Assembly: GCF_002204745.1 (NCBI RefSeq)
Contig: NZ_NIRR01000019.1
Coordinates: 21,492-85,491, forward strand
Length of the DNA: 64,000 nucleotides
Direction: 5' to 3'
Origin: Hymenobacter amundsenii
GTDB taxonomy: Bacteria; Bacteroidota; Bacteroidia; Cytophagales; Hymenobacteraceae
Positions 25,390 to 34,614 of the stretch are shown here, one piece after another; the stretch's first letter is position 1, and each line of letters starts with the position of its first letter. The position numbers were made by a program, and so were the translations under genes. The notes below the pieces were generated by a model. The model saw nothing but the letters and a program-made list of their open reading frames with translations, searched no databases and was not told the DNA's origin.

Positions 25390-28035
25390 ATGCTGTTGCC
25401 ATTCCTGCGCTCCGGAGTTCTCTTTTTCCTGCTATTAGCGGGTGGCATTAGTCCGGTTTGGGCGGGCGTGGTGCGGGGCCGCATCAGCGACCCCAAGGGC
25501 GAGGCCCTGGCCTTTGCCAACGTGGCCGTACGCGGCACCACCACCAGCACGGCCTCCAACGAGCAGGGCGACTACCAGCTACGGCTGGCGGCGGGCACCT
25601 ACGAGCTCGTATTTCAGTATGTGGGCTTCAAGCCCAGCCCGCAGACCGTGCGCGTGGCCGGCGGCGACACGGCCACGGTACTCAACGTGACGCTCACGGC
25701 CGAGAACTACCAGCTACGCGAAGTGGTAGTCCGCGGCACCGACAAGGACCCCGCCTACGCCATTGTGCAGCAGGCCATGCAGTGGCGGCGCTACCACGAG
25801 CGCGAGGTGGCCGCCTTCAAGGCCCGCACCTACGTGAAAGTGCTGGCTCGTTTTTCCGACGTGCCGGGCAAGCTTCTGGGCCTTGTGAAAGTGGGCCCCG
25901 ACTTCAAGCCAGGCATCTTTTACCTCTCCGAATCGGTATCGGAGATGAGCTTCCGCCAGCCCAACGTGGTGCAGGAGCGCATGATTTCCTCGCGGGTGAG
26001 CGGCGACGCCAAGGGTTTGAGCTTCAATCGGGCCAGCGCCGGCCGGGGGCTCAACTTCTACCAGAACTTACTAAAAAGCGGCTTTTCGGAGCGCGGCTTC
26101 GTCTCGCCGATTGCCTCCAATGCTTTCCTGTTCTACCGCTACGAGTTGGCCGGCAGCAGCCAGCAGGGCGGGCTGCTCATTCATAAGATTAAGGTGACGC
26201 CCCGCCGCGCCTCCGACCCGGTTTTCAGGGGCTATATCTACGTCGTGGACGGTACCTGGCGGCTGCATTCGGTGTCGCTCGACCTCACCAAGGACGCCCA
26301 GATTGACTACGTCGACAACCTGCACATCGAGCAGCTGTTCGCCCCTGCCCCGGGGCCGTCGGATGTGTGGGTGATGCAGTCGCAGAAAATCACGGTCAAC
26401 TTCACGGCCTTCGGCTTCAAGGGCAGCGGCTACACCACGGTTGTGCTCTCCAACTACCGCGTTACGCCCACCTACCCCAACCGGCCCGCCCCCACCGTAG
26501 CGCCGCCCGCCACCGGCCCCGCCGATGCGCCGGTTACCCGCGAAACGGCGGCCGACATCCGGAAGCAGAAGCCCGACCTAAGCGGCCTGACCCAAGCCGT
26601 GCGCCGCCAGGTGAAGCAGGCCGAAAAAGCCGCCGCCCGCGACACCAGCGGCGTGGGTAAGCTCCGCAAGGGCGAGGTGATGCTGGTGGAAAAGGATGCC
26701 AATGAGCGCGATACGACTTACTGGGCCACCATCCGTCCCATGCCCCTCACCGACGAGGAGCAGCTGGACTACCACGTTAAGGACAGCACCGAGGTGCTAC
26801 GCAAGTCGCAGCCCTACCAGGATTCGCTGGACCGTAAGCGCAACGAGTTTGGGGCGGGCAAGCTGCTGCTAACGGGCTACACCTATAACAATACGTTTGC
26901 GAAGCGGCAGTGGTACGTGGCCCCGGTCTTCAACATCCTCAACTACAACACCGTGGAAGGCGTGGTGCTCAACCCCGAGGTCACCTTCACCCAGCGCACC
27001 GACGACCGTCGTACCTGGTCCGTCACGCCAAGCCTACGCTACGGCTTCAGCAACGAGCTGCTGAGCCCGAGCGTGGCGGCCAGCTGGCAAATCCACCCCG
27101 TGAAGCTGGCCCGGCTGAGCGCCCGCGTGGGCCGCACCATCGAGAATTTCGACCCTAACAGTCAGCTCACGCCCTTCATCAACACTTACTATACCCTGCT
27201 CGAAAACCGTAACTACGCCAAGCTCTACCGCCGCGACGGGGCAGCGCTGGGCTACCAGTGGGAGCCGCTCAACGGCCTCACAGTAGAAGCCCGGGCCAGC
27301 TACGATGTGCGCCACCAGCTGTTCAATACCACCGGCAAGCTCCTCAACGACTTCGCTGGCCGCACTTTTACGCCCAATGCCCCGGTGGTGGCCGAGCTAC
27401 CCGGGGGCACCGGTATCGGCCGCAGTGAGGCCCTGACCACTTCGCTCTCCGCCTCGTTTCGGCCCGGCCAGCGCTACATTACCCGGCCCGACGGCAAGTT
27501 CAACATGGGCTCTAAATACCCGACTTTCTCATTGGCCTGGCGACAGGGCTTGAGCGGCGTACTGGGCTCCGATGTGCGCTACACGCTGCTCGAAGCCGGG
27601 GTGCGCCACTCCGTGAGCCTGGGTCTATTCGGCACGAGCAGCTACCGGGTGGCGGCCGGCTTCTTCCCCGGCTCGCCGCAATTATCGTTCATGGATTTCC
27701 GCCACTTCAGCGGTAACCGCACCTACTTGGCCGCCGACTTCAACCAGTTTCAACTGCTCGACTACTACCGCTTCAGCACCGCCGACCAGTTCGTGGAGGC
27801 GCACTACAACCACCATTTCAACGGGTTTCTGCTGAATAAAATCCCGCTGCTGCGCCGCCTGAAGTGGCAGGAAGTGGCTTCGCTCAACTACCTCACCACC
27901 CCCGCCGCCGGCCACTACCTGGAGCTGGGCGCGGGCATCGAGCACATCTTCAAAGTGATGCGCGTAGATTTCTACACCAGCCTGCAGTCGGGCACCCGCG
28001 CCGGCACCGGGGTGCGCGTGGGCATTGGGTTCTAG
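25390..28035 (+). CDS. DUF5686 and carboxypeptidase-regulatory domain outer-membrane protein
   Basis: An 881-residue exported protein. After the signal peptide (about 1-25) comes a CarboxypepD_reg beta-sandwich (about 27-110: VVRGRISDPKGEALAFANVAVRG). The rest matches DUF5686, a predicted outer-membrane beta-barrel family. The C-terminal half has alternating aromatic/polar strands and ends GTRAGTGVRVGIGF, a terminal phenylalanine typical of barrels. A central proline/alanine-rich linker (about 355-420) separates the parts. Function unknown in this phylum; possibly surface or transport related. Confidence 0.85.
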   Translation: MLLPFLRSGVLFFLLLAGGISPVWAGVVRGRISDPKGEALAFANVAVRGTTTSTASNEQGDYQLRLAAGTYELVFQYVGFKPSPQTVRVAGGDTATVLNVTLTAENYQLREVVVRGTDKDPAYAIVQQAMQWRRYHEREVAAFKARTYVKVLARFSDVPGKLLGLVKVGPDFKPGIFYLSESVSEMSFRQPNVVQERMISSRVSGDAKGLSFNRASAGRGLNFYQNLLKSGFSERGFVSPIASNAFLFYRYELAGSSQQGGLLIHKIKVTPRRASDPVFRGYIYVVDGTWRLHSVSLDLTKDAQIDYVDNLHIEQLFAPAPGPSDVWVMQSQKITVNFTAFGFKGSGYTTVVLSNYRVTPTYPNRPAPTVAPPATGPADAPVTRETAADIRKQKPDLSGLTQAVRRQVKQAEKAAARDTSGVGKLRKGEVMLVEKDANERDTTYWATIRPMPLTDEEQLDYHVKDSTEVLRKSQPYQDSLDRKRNEFGAGKLLLTGYTYNNTFAKRQWYVAPVFNILNYNTVEGVVLNPEVTFTQRTDDRRTWSVTPSLRYGFSNELLSPSVAASWQIHPVKLARLSARVGRTIENFDPNSQLTPFINTYYTLLENRNYAKLYRRDGAALGYQWEPLNGLTVEARASYDVRHQLFNTTGKLLNDFAGRTFTPNAPVVAELPGGTGIGRSEALTTSLSASFRPGQRYITRPDGKFNMGSKYPTFSLAWRQGLSGVLGSDVRYTLLEAGVRHSVSLGLFGTSSYRVAAGFFPGSPQLSFMDFRHFSGNRTYLAADFNQFQLLDYYRFSTADQFVEAHYNHHFNGFLLNKIPLLRRLKWQEVASLNYLTTPAAGHYLELGAGIEHIFKVMRVDFYTSLQSGTRAGTGVRVGIGF

Positions 28036-28045
28036 GCTAAGCACG

Positions 28046-28079
28046 AAGCCCCCGCTACTTGATTTGGTAGCTGGGGCTT
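28046..28079 (+). terminator. intrinsic terminator after the DUF5686 gene
   Basis: Arms AAGCCCCCGCTAC and GTAGCTGGGGCTT with an 8-nt loop and a short T-run begin 11 bp after the stop codon. Confidence 0.75.
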
Positions 28080-28155
28080 TAGGTATTTACGGTGCTCATT
28101 CGCCTTGGATAGATTGAAGGCCAACGGCTCTCAGCTGGTGGCTAACAGCTCGAAC

Positions 28156-28452
28156 CTACTTTACTTCCTCAAAATCCACGTACTCGCCACCCTTAAACTC
28201 CTGGGGCTTACCCGGGTCCTGGGGTGGCACGTAATCAACATGGACTTCGCCGGAAGCAGTGCGCGAGGAGGAGGAGGAAGCAGCTCGGGGCTCGGGGCGG
28301 GGCGGTTGGGCGAAGGGGTTTTGCCCGAATTGCTGCCCGAATTTTTGCGCTTGTTTCTTAACTAACATGCCTACGACCAACCGCATGACCACGGGCAGGA
28401 TGTAGCGCGTGACGAGCCAGATAACGAGCAGGATAAGCAGAAATTTTGCCAT
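28156..28452 (-). CDS. DUF4834-family small membrane protein
   Basis: A 98-residue protein with one N-terminal helix (AKFLLILLVIWLVTRYILPVVM), a Ser/Arg/Pro-rich middle and the conserved acidic end GGEYVDFEEVK typical of DUF4834 proteins of Bacteroidota. Function unknown. It follows the FkbM-type gene by 23 bp on the same strand, so both probably share a transcript. Confidence 0.75.
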   Translation of the reverse strand: MAKFLLILLVIWLVTRYILPVVMRLVVGMLVKKQAQKFGQQFGQNPFAQPPRPEPRAASSSSSRTASGEVHVDYVPPQDPGKPQEFKGGEYVDFEEVK

Positions 28453-28475
28453 TGAACGAAGCCCAATCAGGGAGC

Positions 28476-29234
28476 TTAGGAAACGGTTTGAAAGTAAAAA
28501 TCGGCCGTGACGGCACTTAGCAGCTGCTCCTCGGAGCAGGGCACAAGTTCAGAACGCGCCGAAAGCACAAATGGTTTGTAGCCAAGCCCAGCCAACAACG
28601 CAACTACCGTTTGCCGGTTTTCGAGGCCATTGAGTTCCGTCTGAATCAGGGGCCGGAAGCGGCGTAGCGTGCCCAGCAGGTTCTCAAACACCACCGACTC
28701 GAAGCCCTCGACGTCGCACTTCACAAAATCGAGGCGGCTGAGGTCGAGGTCGGTGAGCAGTTCGTCGGGCACGCGCATGGGCACTTCGTAGGTGCGGGCG
28801 TAGGTTTCGGAGGGGCTGCTGGCCGCCACTTTGGTCATGCCGTGGTGGAGTAGGCCGGCGCGCTCGGGCGTGCCCATTTGCACCGTGGTGTTCTCACTGC
28901 CCAGCGCGTAGGGCAGCAGCGTGAGGTTGTTGTGGCCGCTGAGGCGCACGTTGTCGCGCCAGATGGCCTGGAAATCGGGAATTGGCTCCACGGCCAGTAC
29001 TTTGCCCGTAGGCCCTACCAGCCGCGAGAGGGCCACCGAGTAGTAGCCTAGATTGGCCCCGATATCGAGGCAGACGAAGCCGGGCCGGATAATCTTCTCC
29101 AGAAAAAAGAGCTCGGGGTACTTCGTGCGGCCCCAGCCGGCTCCCACCAGCCGCAGGTACACGCGGCTCACGAACCGGATGTAGCGCTCGAAGCCCAGGG
29201 TACGGACCAGCAGTTTGCGAAGCGTTTTTATCAT
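28476..29234 (-). CDS. FkbM-family methyltransferase
   Basis: A 252-residue SAM-dependent methyltransferase. The SAM-binding motif I is FVCLDIGANLGYYS (about 53-66), followed by GKVLAVEPIPD and the family segment LDFVKCDVEGFESVVFENL. FkbM-type enzymes O-methylate small molecules or surface sugars; the substrate here is not evident. ATG at 29234 (MIKTLRKLLVRTLGF) is chosen: the frame extends to 29366, but that would run almost to the tRNA gene and adds no conserved sequence. Confidence 0.85.
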   Translation of the reverse strand: MIKTLRKLLVRTLGFERYIRFVSRVYLRLVGAGWGRTKYPELFFLEKIIRPGFVCLDIGANLGYYSVALSRLVGPTGKVLAVEPIPDFQAIWRDNVRLSGHNNLTLLPYALGSENTTVQMGTPERAGLLHHGMTKVAASSPSETYARTYEVPMRVPDELLTDLDLSRLDFVKCDVEGFESVVFENLLGTLRRFRPLIQTELNGLENRQTVVALLAGLGYKPFVLSARSELVPCSEEQLLSAVTADFYFQTVS

Positions 29235-29368
29235 GATGCCAGCAAAGATGCCCCAAACCGCCCGAACCTCATAAACCCGCCCCCCGAAAAAAAACCCCGG
29301 CCCGCTTGCGCGTTGTGAACCAGGCTCTCTATATTTGCACCCCCGGCGGGTCCGCTGCCGGGTCAAGT

Positions 29369-29441
29369 GCCTCTTTAGCTCAGCTGGTAGAGCAGCTCAT
29401 TCGTAATGAGCAGGTCGTTGGTTCGAGTCCAATAAGAGGCT
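29369..29441 (+). tRNA. tRNA-Thr (anticodon CGT)
   Basis: A 73-nt cloverleaf: acceptor GCCTCTT/AAGAGGC, D stem GCTC/GAGC, anticodon stem GCTCA/TGAGC with loop TTCGTAA (anticodon CGT, reading ACG), and T arm GTTGG-TTCGAGT-CCAAT. CCA is not encoded. Confidence 0.95.
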
Positions 29442-29450
29442 CACACAAGT

Positions 29451-29498
29451 AAACCCGCAAACCCGTGATTCTGGTAACAGAAGCGGATTTGCGGGTTT
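29451..29498 (+). terminator. terminator of tRNA-Thr
   Basis: AAACCCGCAAA and TTTGCGGGTTT form the outer stem, with an inner TTCTG/CAGAA stem, followed by TTTTT. It begins 9 bp after the tRNA. Confidence 0.85.
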
Positions 29499-29725
29499 TT
29501 ACGTTTACGGCCTCTGGCCAAAATTGGCCTTTCCAACAACGCCAATATGGTGGCTTCTTAGCCAGCTTGTTCGGGTAGCAAGAGTGGGTGGGTGGTATGC
29601 CAGTCTGAACCGACTCCCCCCTACCCCGTATAGATTAGGGAGATGCCTATCGAAAAACAACTAGCAATTTATCAATGCTTTCGGCAGCCAAATGTCTCTT
29701 TTTTTTAATCTAGAACCCATCTTAC

Positions 29726-30334
29726 ATGAATAAGTCCCTTAACCGTCTGTTCACCGTTTTTGCCATCAGTAGCCTCTCGTTGTGGGGTACCACCAAAGCC
29801 CAGGCCCAGCGCCGCTCGGTGAAGGAGGCCAACAAAATCAACGAAAAACGAAACGACGTCAAATCTGATATGTCGGGTATCAATGACAGTAAACTTGACT
29901 ATGACTCCGAGTTCGTAGTAGCGGCGGCCAGCAGTAACATGCTTGAAATTGCCCTCGGCCAACTAGCCCAGCAAAAAGGCCTCGTGACCGAAGTGAAGGA
30001 ATGGGGCAAAAAGATGGAGCAGGACCACGGTATGGCCGAACAGCAACTGCGCGAAATTGCCTTCCGCGACCAGATTACCTTACCCGGCATGATGAGTAAG
30101 GATGGCCGCGATATGTACGACGACGTAGACGACCGCAAGTACCTGGGCTTCGATAAAAAGTACTTACGTACGCTCAAAGACCTGCACGAGCAAGACCTCA
30201 AGCGTTACGCCGAAGCCGCTACCAAGCTGCGCAACCCCGACCTGCAACGCTACGCCACTCAGATGCTCCTTCAGCTGCGCGAGCACGAAACAATGGTTGA
30301 CCAGCTTTACCAGCGGGCCAACGACCGGAAGTAA
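29726..30334 (+). CDS. DUF4142 domain protein
   Basis: A 202-residue exported protein with signal peptide MNKSLNRLFTVFAISSLS through AQA. The helical DUF4142 domain (about 60-198) contains SSNMLEIALGQLAQQKGL and WGKKMEQDHGMAEQQLREIA. DUF4142 proteins are periplasmic ferritin-like helical bundles of unknown function. It stands alone, 283 bp after the tRNA, and converges on an OmpA lipoprotein gene. Confidence 0.88.
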   Translation: MNKSLNRLFTVFAISSLSLWGTTKAQAQRRSVKEANKINEKRNDVKSDMSGINDSKLDYDSEFVVAAASSNMLEIALGQLAQQKGLVTEVKEWGKKMEQDHGMAEQQLREIAFRDQITLPGMMSKDGRDMYDDVDDRKYLGFDKKYLRTLKDLHEQDLKRYAEAATKLRNPDLQRYATQMLLQLREHETMVDQLYQRANDRK

Positions 30335-30368
30335 TTACCCAAACGCCAGGAGTTTCCTCATTGAGCCT

Positions 30369-30419
30369 GCAAACGCACCACGGCCCGCCCCCGAACAGGG
30401 AGCGGCGTGGTGCGTTTGC
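30369..30419. terminator. hairpin between convergent genes
   Basis: Perfect 14-bp arms (30369-30382, 30406-30419; GCAAACGCACCACG and its complement) with a 23-nt loop. No T-run follows, but its placement between two convergent stops suggests termination. Confidence 0.65.
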
Positions 30420-30436
30420 CGAAGCCGGCAGCCGGC

Positions 30437-31261
30437 TTAGTTGGCGTTCAGAATCGAGAACAATTCGTCGAGCTTAGGCGTCAGAATGATATCGGTGCGG
30501 CGGTTGAGGGCCTTGTTGGCAGGCGAATCGTTGGTGACGACGGGCAGGTACTTGCCGCGGCCTGAGGGCGTCACTTTGGTCGGATCGAGGCCGGCAGTGG
30601 TTAAGATACGGGTGATTTCGGTGGCCCGCAGTACGCTCAAGTCCCAGTTATCCTTGGCCCCGTTCACTACGCCTTTAAGGGGCACGTCATCGGTGTGGCC
30701 CTCCACGAGCACGTTCACGTCGGAGTTGCCCTTGAGGGCGGTAGCCAGTTTCCGGAGCGCATCCTGGCCCTTAGGGTCAACCTGGGTCGAGCCCGACTTA
30801 AAGAGCAGCTGCTCGGAAAGCGAGACGTACACCTTACCGTCCTTCACGTTCACCTGCAAATCCTGGGCATTGAAACCGAGCAGGGCGTCGGCCACGCGCT
30901 TACGCAGGGCCGTAGTGGCGGCTTCCTTCTGGTCGAGCACCCGCTGAAGCTCCATGATACGGGCATTTTTGGTGGCCAGGTCCTGTTCAGCCGTGCCGAG
31001 TTGTCCATCCTTATCGCGCAACTCGCCGCGCAACTGGGCCTCGTTGCGTTCCTTGGCGGCGGCCAAGGCAGCCTTTTCGCTGGCTAATTCGGCTTTGTCG
31101 CTGGCAAGGGCATCTTTCTCCAATTGCAGCTGCTGGCGCTCCTGGGCCAGTTGAGCGTTCTGGCCTTGCAGCACGCCAATGGTTTTTTTGTTGCAGGCGG
31201 GTAACGCAAGCAGCGAAGCGCTCAGCAGGACAGGAGCAAAATAACGGGTCAGGTAATTCAT
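30437..31261 (-). CDS. OmpA-family lipoprotein with coiled coil
   Basis: A 274-residue lipoprotein with signal peptide MNYLTRYFAPVLLSASLLALPAC (lipobox Cys23). A long coiled-coil stalk (about 30-115) has heptads of Gln/Glu/Leu/Lys/Ala, including SDKAELASEKAALAAAKERN. The C-terminal OmpA domain (about 145-260) has LVEGHTDDVPLKG and LNRRTDIILTP. It resembles OmpA/MotB-type peptidoglycan anchors. An ATG three codons upstream (31270) is an alternative start. Confidence 0.88.
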   Translation of the reverse strand: MNYLTRYFAPVLLSASLLALPACNKKTIGVLQGQNAQLAQERQQLQLEKDALASDKAELASEKAALAAAKERNEAQLRGELRDKDGQLGTAEQDLATKNARIMELQRVLDQKEAATTALRKRVADALLGFNAQDLQVNVKDGKVYVSLSEQLLFKSGSTQVDPKGQDALRKLATALKGNSDVNVLVEGHTDDVPLKGVVNGAKDNWDLSVLRATEITRILTTAGLDPTKVTPSGRGKYLPVVTNDSPANKALNRRTDIILTPKLDELFSILNAN

Positions 31262-31414
31262 AAGCAGCATGAAATGGGTTGAAGAGTAAAACGGCCGCCT
31301 GGCACAGCCTATTCGGAGCCAGCGGCGGAGCAGCAGCCGAGCCTCAGGCCAAACTACCGCTGTTGAGTTATACGGGCCGCCTGAAAGTTGGGAGGAAAAA
31401 TGTTCCCGCCGCCT

Positions 31415-32839
31415 TCAATCGGGCTGGCTGGCGCCTCGGGCTAAGCCGTTTTTGGCCGGTCTTATCTTTTTGGCAGTTGGGGTGGCCACATCGGCGAGCA
31501 GACGCACGGCCCACCGGCCGCCGGTGCGTTGCTGCAGCCAATCGGCAAGACGAACCTTTTCGGGTGCGCTCAGGGGCCGGTAGCTGGTTACGCTCGCTAC
31601 CACCGTCGTATCGGCCAGTAGCGAGTCGGTGGCGGGCCGAACGAGGCGATTAAGGGCTAGTTGGCGGACGGCTGGGTTCCACACTCGGGCTTCGCGCAGC
31701 AGGGCCGAGGCAGCGGGCATACTATCCGCAATGGACCGGCGGCGCATCATCCGCTGCAACTGGCTGAAACGCTCGTCGTAGCGGGCCAACACCTGCTGGC
31801 TGCGGCGGGCGGCATCGGAGAGCAGCCCATTCCGAAACGCCTGAATATCCGCCGAATCGAGTTGGGCGATACCCTGGCGCACCGTTAGGTGCGCTCCGGC
31901 CAGCTTGTAGGCCGCAAGCTGGGCCTGGATGGAGTCGAGGCGGCGTACTGACAGCTGCTGGCCGGCTAGCAGCACGTTGATGGTGTTGGTCTGGGCATCG
32001 AAGCGGCTCGTAATCACTGCCGCACCATCGGTATCGATTTGCTCCTCTACGAACTGGGCTGCGTTGTGCTCGAAGGTAGTTTTGCGCACGATGCCCACGG
32101 CCAGGTACACGCTCGGTACGGCCGTGAGCACCGCTACGCCCCAAATGGCGAGCTTCACGCGCCGGGCTTGCTGCTTATCCACGAATGCGTGCTGGGGCAA
32201 GGGCAGAATCCGGATTACCAGAAACGTGGCCAAACTGATAAACACAGTGTTGATAGAAAATAGGTAGAGCGCCCCAATCATGAAGTCCCACTGAGCGGTA
32301 GCCAGCCCGTAGCCGGCTGTGCAGATGGGCGGCATCAGGGCCGTGGCAATGGCCACGCCCGGAATCACGTTGCCCCGCTCGCAGCGGGTGGTGCCCACGG
32401 CCCCGGCAGCTCCCCCAAACAGGGCAATGAGAACGTCCCAGGTCGAGGGGGCCGTGCGGGCGAGCAGTTCCGTGCCGGCGTCGGTGAGCGGCGTCAGGAA
32501 AAAATACGTCGCCGACACGCCTAGGCTGATAACGGTGGCCGTAAGCAGGCTTTTCAGCCCTCGCTTAATCAGCTCTACTTCCATTGTGGCCGCGCCGTAG
32601 CCAATGCCCACAATCGGGCCCATGAGCGGCGAAATAAGCATGGCGCCTATTACAACGGCCGCCGAATTCACGTTCAGGCCCACCGAGGCAATAAGGATGG
32701 CAAATACCAGCACCCAGAGGTTGGCACTACCGAAGGCAATGCCGTTTTCCACGTCAGCCTGGATTTCCTGGGGGCTGGCCATGTCGTGGGCCATGCTGAA
32801 ACGCTGCCGTAGCAGCCGCAGCAACGGATAAATGCTCAT
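31415..32839 (-). CDS. DUF389 domain membrane protein
   Basis: A 474-residue membrane protein. The N-terminal half (about 30-260) is the DUF389/TIGR00341 core with GSANLWVLVFAILIASVGLNVNS and the AMLISPLMGPIVGIGYG signature. The C-terminal half is soluble and helical, with a possible periplasmic OB-like or sensor part. The biochemical function of DUF389 proteins is unknown. It ends about 150 bp before the OmpA lipoprotein gene on the same strand. Confidence 0.85.
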   Translation of the reverse strand: MSIYPLLRLLRQRFSMAHDMASPQEIQADVENGIAFGSANLWVLVFAILIASVGLNVNSAAVVIGAMLISPLMGPIVGIGYGAATMEVELIKRGLKSLLTATVISLGVSATYFFLTPLTDAGTELLARTAPSTWDVLIALFGGAAGAVGTTRCERGNVIPGVAIATALMPPICTAGYGLATAQWDFMIGALYLFSINTVFISLATFLVIRILPLPQHAFVDKQQARRVKLAIWGVAVLTAVPSVYLAVGIVRKTTFEHNAAQFVEEQIDTDGAAVITSRFDAQTNTINVLLAGQQLSVRRLDSIQAQLAAYKLAGAHLTVRQGIAQLDSADIQAFRNGLLSDAARRSQQVLARYDERFSQLQRMMRRRSIADSMPAASALLREARVWNPAVRQLALNRLVRPATDSLLADTTVVASVTSYRPLSAPEKVRLADWLQQRTGGRWAVRLLADVATPTAKKIRPAKNGLARGASQPD

Positions 32840-32924
32840 CTAAAAACAGAAAAAAGTAAAATCACGCAACTACGACCGGGCCTGCACCGGGCCTGGTCGC
32901 CCCAGCCATACATTGTACTAAAGA

Positions 32925-32958
32925 CAACGGGGCCACCGAAAAACCGGCGGCCCCGTTG
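32925..32958. terminator. hairpin upstream of the DUF389 gene
   Basis: CAACGGGGCC / GGCCCCGTTG arms with a 14-nt A-rich loop lie between the small Ser-rich protein gene and the DUF389 gene, probably terminating the former. Confidence 0.65.
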
Positions 32959-32995
32959 GCCTTATGCAGTCCTCAGACCGACTGCGAAAGAATGG

Positions 32996-33601
32996 CTAGT
33001 AAGCCGAATCGGTGTCCTGCTGCTGGCTGATACCAGCGTTGTTGCGGGTGGTTGCGCCACGGTACACCGACTCGCTGCTGCGCTGCCAGGTATCATCGTC
33101 GCTGTCCTGGAAGTTACCCGCGCTGCCGCGGTAGGGCTGGCCTTTCGCGCTGCTTTTCGAGCGCAGGGCCAACCAGCTCAGTCCCGTTACCAACACGGCT
33201 CCGCCCAGTACCTTTTGGCGGGTCGAAAGCCGGTTCACCTGCTCTACTGCCTTAGTGCCGAATTCCTTGGCTTTCGTGCTCAAGTCTTTGGCCTGCTTAG
33301 AAAGCTGATTTACATCCACGTTCTGCAGCCACTGCTGCTGGTTGATCCAGGATTTGGCAGCTTCCGGCAAACCTTCGATGGTACTTACAACCCCGCTAGC
33401 TTCCTGAGCGGCCGGCTGGCGGCCGGTGGTTGATGATGAAGAGGACGAGGAAGAGGATGTTTTGGCGGCTGGATCACTATCAGCCGACTGGCTCCGGCTA
33501 TCGGTAGTATCGGCGGCGCGGCTGTTCGCTTCGCTGGCTGGCGTGAACGAAACGTGTTTGTGGGCGGCTTCGCCGGGCTGGTTTGATTTCTGATTGCTCA
33601 T
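32996..33601 (-). CDS. hypothetical Ser/Gln-rich protein with one membrane helix
   Basis: An unrecognised 201-residue protein. The N-terminal 75 residues are low-complexity, with runs of serine and Asp/Ala. A helical segment (about 85-120: KQAKDLSTKAKEFGTKAVEQ) follows, then a hydrophobic stretch VLGGAVLVTGLSWLAL (about 133-148). The tail is rich in Ser/Asp/Gln. The helical repeat recalls stress-related LEA or phasin-like proteins, but this is only compositional. It stands alone. Confidence 0.6.
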   Translation of the reverse strand: MSNQKSNQPGEAAHKHVSFTPASEANSRAADTTDSRSQSADSDPAAKTSSSSSSSSSTTGRQPAAQEASGVVSTIEGLPEAAKSWINQQQWLQNVDVNQLSKQAKDLSTKAKEFGTKAVEQVNRLSTRQKVLGGAVLVTGLSWLALRSKSSAKGQPYRGSAGNFQDSDDDTWQRSSESVYRGATTRNNAGISQQQDTDSAY

Positions 33602-33790
33602 ATAGAAAGGTCGTTTAGAGTGAAAGGAACCAGGCCGCCGTAGTGCGGGCTGGTTTTATACTATTATTATTCGTGAGAAAGGGCCGGAAAGTTGCCGCCG
33701 GCTCAGGCTCCGGGCACCCGGCAACCAAACATCTGGCCGCTAGGTGCGTTGGGGTACTGTTCCGTTGTTTTTATAAAGCTCCCCTCCCTT

Positions 33791-34549
33791 ATGCCCTTCA
33801 CGCCCGTTGCCGATCCGGCTCGCCGTTTTCAGGATAAAGTCTGTTTCGTAACTGGTTCTACCTCTGGCATTGGCCGCGCCGTAGCCGTGCGCCTGGGCCG
33901 CGAGGGAGGCCGGGTGGTCGTCATCGGGCGCACCGCCGACGAAGGCAAAGAATCGGTTGAGCTAGTGAAGCAGGCCGGCGGGCAGGCCCTGTACATCCGT
34001 TGCGACGTGAGCAAAGACGGCGACCTGAAGCACGCCGTAGAACGCACTATTAAGGAGTGGGGCCGCATCGACGTACTCGTCAGCAACGCCGCCATGATGA
34101 CCTTCGAGCCCATCGTGGAGCTCGAACCCAAATCCTGGGACCAGCTCATGCACGTCAACCTGCGCCCCCTCTTCCGGCTCACCCAACTATGCCTGCCCCA
34201 CATGAAGCAGGGAGCCATTGTGGCAGTCAGCTCCGTGCACTCCTTCCAGACCACGCCCAACGTAGTGTCGTACGCCACCAGCAAGGGCGCCATTGATGCC
34301 TTCGTGCGGGGAATGAGCCAGGAAATCCCGCACACCCACGCCCGCGTTAACTCGGTGGCCCCCGGCGCCGTCGATACGCCCATGCTCTGGAGCAACCCCA
34401 ACGTGAAGAGTGGCAAGGAGAAAATTACCGGCCAAGTGGGTACTCCTGAAGAAATAGCCGCCGCCATTTGCTTCATTGCCTCTCACGAGGCCAGTTTCAT
34501 CAACGGTACTACGCTGGTCGTCGACGGCGGCCGTTTGGCGGCGCTTTAG
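33791..34549 (+). CDS. short-chain dehydrogenase/reductase
   Basis: A 252-residue classical SDR. The cofactor motif TGSTSGIG (about 21-28) and NAA at 99-101 are present, along with catalytic Ser near 147, Tyr161 and Lys165 (SYATSKGA) and the C-terminal FINGTTLVVDGG. The Arg in IGRTADEG after strand 2 suggests NADPH preference. ATG at 33791 gives the normal length; the frame is open about 100 bp further upstream without similarity. Substrate unknown. Confidence 0.88.
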   Translation: MPFTPVADPARRFQDKVCFVTGSTSGIGRAVAVRLGREGGRVVVIGRTADEGKESVELVKQAGGQALYIRCDVSKDGDLKHAVERTIKEWGRIDVLVSNAAMMTFEPIVELEPKSWDQLMHVNLRPLFRLTQLCLPHMKQGAIVAVSSVHSFQTTPNVVSYATSKGAIDAFVRGMSQEIPHTHARVNSVAPGAVDTPMLWSNPNVKSGKEKITGQVGTPEEIAAAICFIASHEASFINGTTLVVDGGRLAAL

Positions 34550-34614
34550 GCAATGAAGTGACTTGGTGAATGAGCGAATGGGTGGAAAGCAGCATCACCG
34601 AGTCACTCATTCAC

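Noticed and set aside
28105..28365. 86-residue plus-strand frame (MDRLKANGSQLVAN...)
   Set aside because: It is built on the AGCTGTTAGC repeat and the antisense of the DUF4834 gene; no independent support.
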